The translations under genes and the position numbers were made by a program. Positions 57,294 through 64,000 of a stretch of DNA of 64,000 bases are shown in pieces (positions within the stretch are counted from its first letter, which is position 1; each line of letters starts with the position of its first letter). Under the pieces are notes generated by a model. The model was given only the letters and a program-made list of their open reading frames with translations. It was not told where the DNA came from and did not search any database. Source of the stretch: Blastomussa wellsi (lineage: Eukaryota > Cnidaria > Anthozoa > Scleractinia > Plerogyridae); contig OX393567.1 of NCBI GenBank assembly GCA_947652115.1, positions 17,559,486 to 17,623,485 of the forward strand. The letters are read 5' to 3'.

Positions 57294-59024
57294 CAGGCCC
57301 GTAGGAACGAATTTGGAAGTGAGGGGGCACTACAGTTTCAGGGGGGGATACTTTTTTGAATGGGCCGAAGGCCCATTCCCTGTAGGGGGGTCCGGGGGCA
57401 TCTTCCCCCGGGAAATTTTCAAAAATTAGACGCGCTCTGGCGCCATTTGGTGCATTTTGGAGTCCCTGGCGAGGTGATATTTGTTGACAAGTTCGAGCGA
57501 ACTTAAAGCATTTCAGATCCATATTTATTGATATCCGTTCTAAGAGAGATTCACATGTGTGAAAAACGTATGCCGCAATTTCTGCGCTATTATGATTCAG
57601 TGAACACCGAAGTTAATCTAACAAATTTATTTTAATTTTCCGTTTTCGTTCGAAAACAATTTCCATTCAAAAACGTTCTCCAGAAGACAAAAATTGTTTT
57701 CTCGAGGTTACACTTAACGCCGTTTTAATGTACTTTGAAAACGTTAAGGTTTTGCTGCCGCAACTGCCCACTGCTGCAGAAATGACAGAATCACTATCCT
57801 AAAAATAACTATGATTAAAGTAAATGAAATTTGACGGATTGCACAACAAATTGAAGTAATAATAAGTGGGACTTAAATTGTTTGACCGAAAAGTCTCAGT
57901 CATAACAGACTGTTGGCATTTTTAACAATACCATGGCATCAGCATAACATCCGATTAACCCTGGCCTGAATAAACATTGGTACATTGTTTTTCATTTGAG
58001 AAGTGCATAGACATGTCACGAAGTCTCTGCAGCGGGGGCAATTTTTCCTAAGTTATCATGAAAAAATAACTATTAACATTTTAGATAATTTGTTATAATT
58101 GCCTACCTTTTTATACAATAATCCACAGCGAAAGGATAAAATATCGACGGCGAGATCGTTGATTAAAGCAGCCAAATAGAAGGAAGCAACTGAAATAGTT
58201 GTTAGCCGAGGCTAATTTCCGTTTCGTAAACGGTCGGTGCCATTTTTAACGGTCGATGCCATAATTGGTAACCAAGCTTTTCGGAATGGACGATGCTATA
58301 TGCGCTCTAGTTTAGGCCTGGACTAGGTCGAAACTGGTGATAGACTAATACACACTTACCAAATGCTTAATTGTTCAATTTCAGACTGGTCTGCTTGCGG
58401 TTAGCTTTATTTGTTGGGTGGGGCAATACTATAAGTAAAATATATATACTAAGAAAGTCTTGTTTTATAACGAAATTTTGTGAGGATTTGGCGGATTGGC
58501 CTGGTAGTGTAGTGGTAGTGTACTGGTGAAATAGGGATGTTGGCTTGTCAGAGGTTCAGGGTTCGATTCTTGTCATTGACTAACAATTTTTCTTTTTTTG
58601 TGGGTAAAAAAATTCGATGATAGCCCAAAAAAAATTCTAAGTGTCGAAAAAATGGCATCGACCGTTTACGAAACGGAAACGTGCTTAGCCGACCATACAC
58701 GTGGCAGAGAGAAGTTAGATATTAAATAAAATTAACTTTATCCGCCATGAAGGGTAACGCAATCCTCCTGGCATTAGATAAGAGTCTGATAAGCAAAGGC
58801 TGGCATCTAGTTATATACGCTTCCAGGAAATGTTATTATTTTTTTTAAAAAAAAAGAAAAATTTGAGCTTAAAAACCTTGAAACCATATTTACTCACAAA
58901 ATATGGCATTTTCGTTTCTACTTCTTTAAATCATTACGTACATTATGTCTAATTCATGTCACACTTTCTACAAAAAAGTGGGGGGGCACGGGCCCCCCCG
59001 GCCCCCCCTACTCCTACGGCCCTG
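57294..59024. mobile_element. 1.7 kb DNA transposon with CAGGSCCGTAGGA ends inserted in the Penelope-like copy
   Basis: The left end CAGGCCCGTAGGAACG and the right end (inverted) CAGGGCCGTAGGAGTAGG are followed by G-rich subterminal runs. ATATT directly repeats at 57289-57293 and 59025-59029, and removing the insert restores the Penelope-like sequence shared with 31427-31674. CAGGG-type ends suggest hAT, but hAT duplications are 8 bp, so the superfamily stays open. No transposase ORF remains. Confidence 0.75.
58203..58689. mobile_element. Nested element with inverted ends carrying a tRNA-like pol III promoter
   Basis: Left arm 58211-58247 (gctaatttccgtttcgtaaa...) pairs with right arm 58647-58689. 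Inside, at 58496-58572, the sequence gcctggtagtgtagtggtag resembles an A-box and gggttcgattc a B-box, spaced as in a tRNA-derived SINE head. It lies within the 57294-59024 transposon, so it inserted later or was carried along. Confidence 0.6.
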
Positions 59025-59035
59025 ATATTGTTATA

Positions 59036-59081
<46 letters not shown>

Positions 59082-59635
59082 CTATTCTCTCAAATAGTTT
59101 CCCGCCTTTTGCTTAAAAAGTCATGTGACCGTTGGCCGCCTGCGTCGAGACGGGCCATGTTTGATTTGTATCAATGGGATTGTTCGCTTCAAAGCAGTTA
59201 CTGGTTACGTAATAATTAAAGACTAAAGAACCTTAATTGGTACGCCCGCTCCCACCCCGAAGCATCAAGGTAAGCAAAACGAGAGAATATGTAAATGTTC
59301 GCATGTAACAGACATAATAGTCACAGCACAAGTCTCTTGTTTGCTCGCAATACGAGACTGCTGAGACTGCTAATAATAAAATGTCGCGAGTTAAATCAGT
59401 AAGTTGTGTGTTAAAAGAACATTTAGCTTAAAATATATCAAGCTTATCTGTATAAAGAAAACACAAGCTTAAAATGCTATACAGCTGTACTCAAACTCAA
59501 ACTCTCACTTTCGTTCTGAAATTTGAAACTCAAATTTGCAAGTCGCGCAAAGCCAGAGTTTTCGCTCATCGGTGTTGAACGGATATTATCAGCTCATTTG
59601 ACAGCGCTTGTGATAGTCATTCAACTAGAATCCCG

Positions 59636-59637
59636 CA

Positions 59638-59670
<33 letters not shown>

Positions 59671-59800
59671 TATTATTTTTCCCGCACTGGGACATCCAAA
59701 ACAAAGAAATGCCAAGCTTCACTGAGGTCGCTTTATTTAGCTGTCCCAGTGCGGGAATAATAATACGCTTGCCCTCCAGCATGGCGGATTTTGTGCCATG
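59636..59800. repeat. Palindromic MITE
   Basis: Arms 59636-59692 (catggtacaaaatccgccat...) and 59742-59800 are near-perfect reverse complements with a loop of about 50 bp. The ORFs across it are coincidental. Confidence 0.75.
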
Positions 59801-60939
59801 TGACCGTTTGTTGCAAAAGGCCTATTCTTCCCCGACGTGGGTTTGAAATCAGACAAAAATGACGCTGTTGAATAATTTATGTACAATTTGCAACTTCGTA
59901 GAACTTATTTAGCCCTTTCTGTGACAGAGTTTTTGTTTTTGTTTTTGTGTTGCTGTCACTTGACCCTTACCGTTTATAACTCCAAAGTTCGGTTCTTAAA
60001 TGTGCGAAGGACTTTTAGCTCTGACCAAAAGGTCTTTAAAAGGCTTGTCCTTCATGTGAGCGACAATTGGAGAATATATTTGACCGAGTCTGTTATTCTT
60101 AGTAATTTTGTGATACAATACCGGTTTCGGAAACTAAAATGGCTTCCTTCGTCAGTTGCTTTTTCACTGTGCTCAAGTGGCTGTGAGCGGTTTGCTGCCG
60201 AGTTCGCGAACGAGCTGCTTTTATACACTGAGTTAGACTGGTTGTGTTGAAACTGACCAATTGGAAGCTAGGAAATTTGGATCCGTTACGCATGATAAGA
60301 GCGTGTTCAACGTATCGTATGCAAATTTGGATCCAAGAAAGAGCTTCGCGTCAGTTTGAACAGGTTTGTTTTGCAATTGTCAAAGTACTGAAAAATGTTT
60401 CAGTAAACTCTGTAACAACAAGATAGTAGCTAGGTCTGAACTTTAAAGGTTAAATAAAGCTTGGGTGGTGGAGTATAGTTCAAACGGTGGTAGTGTAAGG
60501 TTTAACTTTTTCCAGGTTTTGTACTGATTGTTAGAAAGGTGCGTGTGGGGGCGCGAAGAGGAGTTGGCCCCTTCTTGCTCCAATAAGGGGTGGCGGGTTT
60601 ACCAGACCTTCGGCCGACATTTTTTTCTGGCATAAGAAAGAGGTTGGAGTGGGAGCTGGGGTGGGGCGGAAGGCCTCTTTGATTTTCTACTGATTGCAAT
60701 CCATCCGCATTTTTATCCGCATTTTTATTGGGAACATTAGTGTTCATTAACTCTTGTGGACACATACGACAGCTGTTACCCCATTTCTCTTCGCCAAACA
60801 GCGCGCTGTATTGGATTTTACTTTATCATGACATCGGTAGCTCTGTGGTTGATAGTAGTTTAAGCTTTTAAACGAGAGTTTTAGGGCTTCACACTGAGGT
60901 AGTCATGACAGCATCCTCCTATATTTAATACCAAAAATA

Positions 60940-61111
60940 CTGACTCGTCCTCAGTCGTCTCTCAGAATAATAACGAGGGAAGCGCTGGGCGTAGCAGCGC
61001 GCGGGGTGATGGGAAGGAGACTCCGACCCCTTCCCATCCCCTGCTCTACCACTTTTTCCCAGTCGACTCTCGCTCCCACCGGAAACTGAGAGACGCCTGG
61101 GGACGAGTCAG
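60940..61111. mobile_element. 172-bp MITE with 9-bp target duplication (Mutator-like)
   Basis: Inverted ends CTGACTCGTCCTCAG-CGTCTCTCA and its complement are flanked by CCAAAAATA at 60931-60939 and 61112-61120. A 9-bp duplication is typical of Mutator-like (MULE) transposons. No ORF of its own. Confidence 0.75.
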
Positions 61112-61244
61112 CCAAAAATACGCAGCCGGAGCATCGCGTGACTGAAATATGCTGAAGGATTGTTCTCATGAGTGACACGAAAAATATCTGTCTTTTCTCT
61201 CGCAAAACAACCATCTGCTAATAAACCGTGGGCATGATTTACCA

Positions 61245-61445
61245 AGGGAGGTGCGGTGGTCTAATGGTTAGTGCGCTGGACTCCACTGTGTTGTGTTCTT
61301 GGACAAGACATTTCACTCTCATAGTTCCTCTGGTCAACCAGAGGTATAATAGGTACAGGCAACCCTGACTTCATGGGAGGCTTTATGCTACAAAAACCGG
61401 GATAGGCTCCGGCCTGATGTACCACTAGGCTCGTATACGCAGACT
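61245..61445 (+). mobile_element. SINE-like repeat
   Basis: It begins with a tRNA-like head ggtgcggtggtctaatggtt-agtgcgctggactcc (A-box-like). The usual B-box is missing and followed by gttcttggacaagacattt. It ends with ccggcctgatgtaccactaggctcgtatacgcagactta. The structure matches widely repeated coral SINE-type sequences (from memory). Confidence 0.55.
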
Positions 61446-62356
61446 TAACCTATGATTTAGTACCAATGGCTTTTAAAAAAATTATCCATGAAAGCAGTAA
61501 AAATGTATTTGACATTTGTAACTGTGGACTACGGATATAGACTAGAAAAATAATTAAGGGCCAATATTTTGATTTAAGGTCATTCCACTGCGTCATTAGC
61601 GGGCGCACATAAAGAAAATGGAGGACTTGGGGAACGGCTTGGCTCGTGAGAGAGATAAATAGTCGTTTTCTCGTAAACGGGTATGGTGACCTATAGTGAC
61701 CAATCACCTTCTTCCTACAACAGGAATATAAACAAATTTCTATTGCAGAAAAATAAATAAATGACGGAAACGTGAACTTATTGAACAGATATTGTGGCCT
61801 CGGGATCGCTGCATGCTAGCAACAAGTTGAACCAGGGTCGACTGGACATGTGTGGTGCTATGATGAAACATATATCAAATTGTTCCTTTAAGACGATACA
61901 GTATATCTATAGTTATAGTTATATTTCAAGCCGTGACGTGAACCGAATAATGGGATATTTCAAGGTGCTCCTGCTCCTAAACGAATATGGGGACCCCTCT
62001 TCCTATTACATAATTTAAATTCCCCTTAGATGAACAACCAATACGCAAAGTTTGAACGAAAATCTATTGTCAGTTCTACTTAGAGGAAATGACCTTAACA
62101 AGCTAGTATCCATGGCTCTTGGCTCTCAGTTTAACTAGACGTTTGTTGCGTTAACTATATCTTAGGTAGTATCAGCCTTGCTTCACTGAATTACATTGAT
62201 TCTACAGGACGAGCGACAGAATGTACAATTCGAGGGATCGGAGCTCTAGCAGGTGCCTCTTCTGCATAAGAAAGACCCTTGCTAAAAACAGGGCCCTCAG
62301 TATTCGTGCGTCGTGGGTATTTAGATACTAGGTGAAATGATCGTTATTTACCTACT

Positions 62357-62515
62357 AGAAGATGGGTATCCACGTTCTGTAAGAAAATAATGCCCGCTTG
62401 AGGTCTAGAAAAGCTGCTAGTGGATGCCCGAGCCGTTAGGCGAGGGCATTCAGCTGCTTTTCTAGACCTCAAAAGGGTATTATTTTCTTATAGGACATTG
62501 GGAAACCCATCTTCT
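62357..62515. repeat. Palindromic MITE
   Basis: Left arm agaagatgggtatcc...aagaaaataatgcccgcttg, then aggtctagaaaagctgc, pairs with gcttttctagacct...tattattttctta...acccatcttct. The loop at about 62420-62450 is GC-richer (gcccgagccgttaggcgagggc) and itself palindromic. Non-coding. Confidence 0.75.
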
Positions 62516-64000
62516 GATTGGTTTAGAATATAGCAATTCGCAACGCAACATAAACTACATCCAGGGTACCGGGCTTCTATAGTTTTTGCCCATGTTTTAT
62601 TAAAAATAAAGCCTGCTAAGATTCCATAGCGAGCATACAGGGCTATATTCTAAATTTTAGTAAATAGTTTCTACACTACCCCTCCTAACACACCCTTGAC
62701 AACCTCAAAACGTTTCAGTCGTAGTAGAGAAATCAGTGTAGTATTTTGTGACAATCGAATATGTCTTATATGCTGCCCTATATGCTAGTGGGATGGGTAA
62801 TGATCGTGAGTGAGTGGTCACGAATGAGCATTGATATGTCGCACGCGTACGACTTAGCTTTTGATGTTGATAAAGTAAATGGTCGTAAATCTACAAAGAT
62901 CTGAGTGAACAACTATCTTATGAAACGCTGAATATCGTCAATTAATTCCATCATTATGCGTTAATGTATTGATTTGTAAATACATTGACTAGCTGATATG
63001 CTCGAAAATGCATGTAAAATTTAAAGCAAGATTGAACATTTTGTAGATACTTTGTTCGTTCTCTAATACAACGCGGCCTTTTTCATTGATTTTGCCCAGT
63101 TTTTAAATAGTCCTTCCTTTTCGAGATAGAAGAAGTTCCTAACGAAAAAAATGTATTCAAACTACAAAACAGAACAACAAGTTTTCACAGTAAGAACGGC
63201 GGTTAAATCAAATTTCCTGAAAGTTATTTTAATTCACTTTAAGGTGATATAAAAATTATTTTACATTAGTCATGGCTCCATTCGCCTCGATGCGTACGGA
63301 CGTTAAGTTTGCCACGTTCTGAGATCATCAGTGGTTTTTAGTTAAGGTGAATGTTCAGGCTTATTTACCGGTAGATAAAGGTTAGGGTACACCTTCCTTT
63401 ACCCTCGAAAGGGTATTCTCCCATGAAGCTTTCCACCAGTGCTCCATGCATTTTAAGGGTATTTAAAGCTACCTGAAGCTACACAGAATGAAAAGAAGTC
63501 GAAACAAGGATGCGAGGCCACAACTCAGGACCTCTCGCACAGAGAGCCGCGTACCAACCAACTGTTCTCGCTGCATTGCTCATATGAATCATTTGAATAC
63601 ACGTTGCATCTCTTAGTTGTAAACTAGCAACCTATCTGTATCATTGTTCAGTATTCGCTGCTGAATTATGTTTGATGATTCCACTGCATCTAAAGCTAGC
63701 GCCTGTAGTCTGACATCCCAGATAGCTCACCAGACAGCTGCCAAAACTGCGGCTTATGTTTTGTCATTGTGCTGTAGTTATAAAATTGAAAAAAAAAATG
63801 CTTTTTAGTTTTCTTTAATTTCCACTAATGCCATTCAACGCACATGATCAACGCGCAATCAATTAGTTATAGGATTCAGCTAAATGTTTTGTATCTCGGA
63901 AAACTGATTGAATGCTTATTTTTGTCATGCAGAGATCTAGTATCACTTCTTAATTCAGTAAAAAATCCAGTTTAGTCAAATAGCCCGCGGGTGCATAAAC
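62516..64000. other. No recognised gene at the right end
   Basis: Apart from the SINE-like fragment near 63.5 kb, the last 1.5 kb is AT-rich with no ORF, splice structure or inverted repeat that I can support. Confidence 0.35.
63340..63595 (-). mobile_element. Possible tRNA-derived SINE fragment
   Basis: The minus strand contains ggttggtacgcggctctctg followed by gcgagaggtcctgagttgtgg, resembling A and B boxes of a tRNA-derived head. The body follows to about 63340 (ctttaccgg). The B-box is degenerate. Confidence 0.35.

Larger units (their letters stand above)
56628..59083 (-). mobile_element. Penelope-like retroelement copy, 12-bp TSD, interrupted by a DNA transposon
   Basis: It is flanked by identical ATTCTCTCAAAT at 56616-56627 and 59084-59095. 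On the minus strand it starts AGAGGGGGTAAGTTTC, then is interrupted at 57293/59025. It continues with a terminal unit, a GIY-YIG endonuclease remnant and the terminal unit in opposite orientation, ending ccaaattat. The reverse transcriptase is missing. The terminal units are the same as those at 28503 and 31427. Confidence 0.8.

Noticed and set aside
58496..58572. A tRNA gene
   Set aside because: A- and B-box-like sequences are present but no cloverleaf arms pair; better explained as a SINE-type head.

Overview
The window looks like nuclear DNA of a cnidarian, most likely a stony coral (inference). It is AT-rich and gene-poor and holds intron-containing animal homeobox genes, an intronless linker histone, LINE and Penelope-like retroelement debris and many short palindromic DNA transposons. 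No bacterial operon, CRISPR array, rRNA or ordinary tRNA gene was seen.

Layout. 0-3 kb: an orphan C-terminal exon, foldback repeats and a decayed acidic ORF. 3.3-4.0 kb: a nest of repeats, one of them flanked by TTAA. 4.3-5.5 kb: an intronless histone H1 gene (minus strand) head-to-head with a possible first exon of another gene (plus strand). 5.5-10.8 kb: nothing recognisable. 10.8-21 kb: a decayed LINE (minus strand) split by a complete 7.4 kb DNA transposon with terminal inverted repeats (TIRs) of about 730 bp. The transposon encodes one uninterrupted 1603-residue protein. 21.2-22.4 kb: a second LINE 3' end. 22.4-29.8 kb: foldback repeats and unexplained DNA. 29.9-35.4 kb: a three-exon PRD-class homeobox gene whose introns hold several transposons. 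35.4-49.4 kb: a SINE, two more LINE 3' ends and small DNA transposons. 49.5-52.7 kb: a second three-exon PRD-class homeobox gene, an unc-4/UNCX homologue. 55.5-59.1 kb: palindromic repeats and a Penelope-like copy with a 12-bp target duplication, interrupted by another DNA transposon that itself carries a nested element. 59.6-64 kb: short foldback elements and SINE-like repeats.

The host genes are the two homeobox genes and the H1 gene. The homeobox genes are on the same strand about 14 kb apart and share both intron positions and phases, so they look like an old tandem pair. UNC4/UNCX factors are Groucho-dependent repressors; the downstream copy keeps an eh1 repressor motif and the upstream copy does not.

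The most unusual object is the transposon at 12883-20322. Its protein joins two N-terminal Cys/His modules, a possible RNase H-like core, a FEN1/XPG-like (PIN-type) nuclease domain with all the expected acidic residues and a helix-hairpin-helix-like GVG turn, and a C-terminal tesmin/TSO1-type CXC cluster. It lies between TA dinucleotides inside the LINE, and removing the element together with one TA restores the LINE reading frame.
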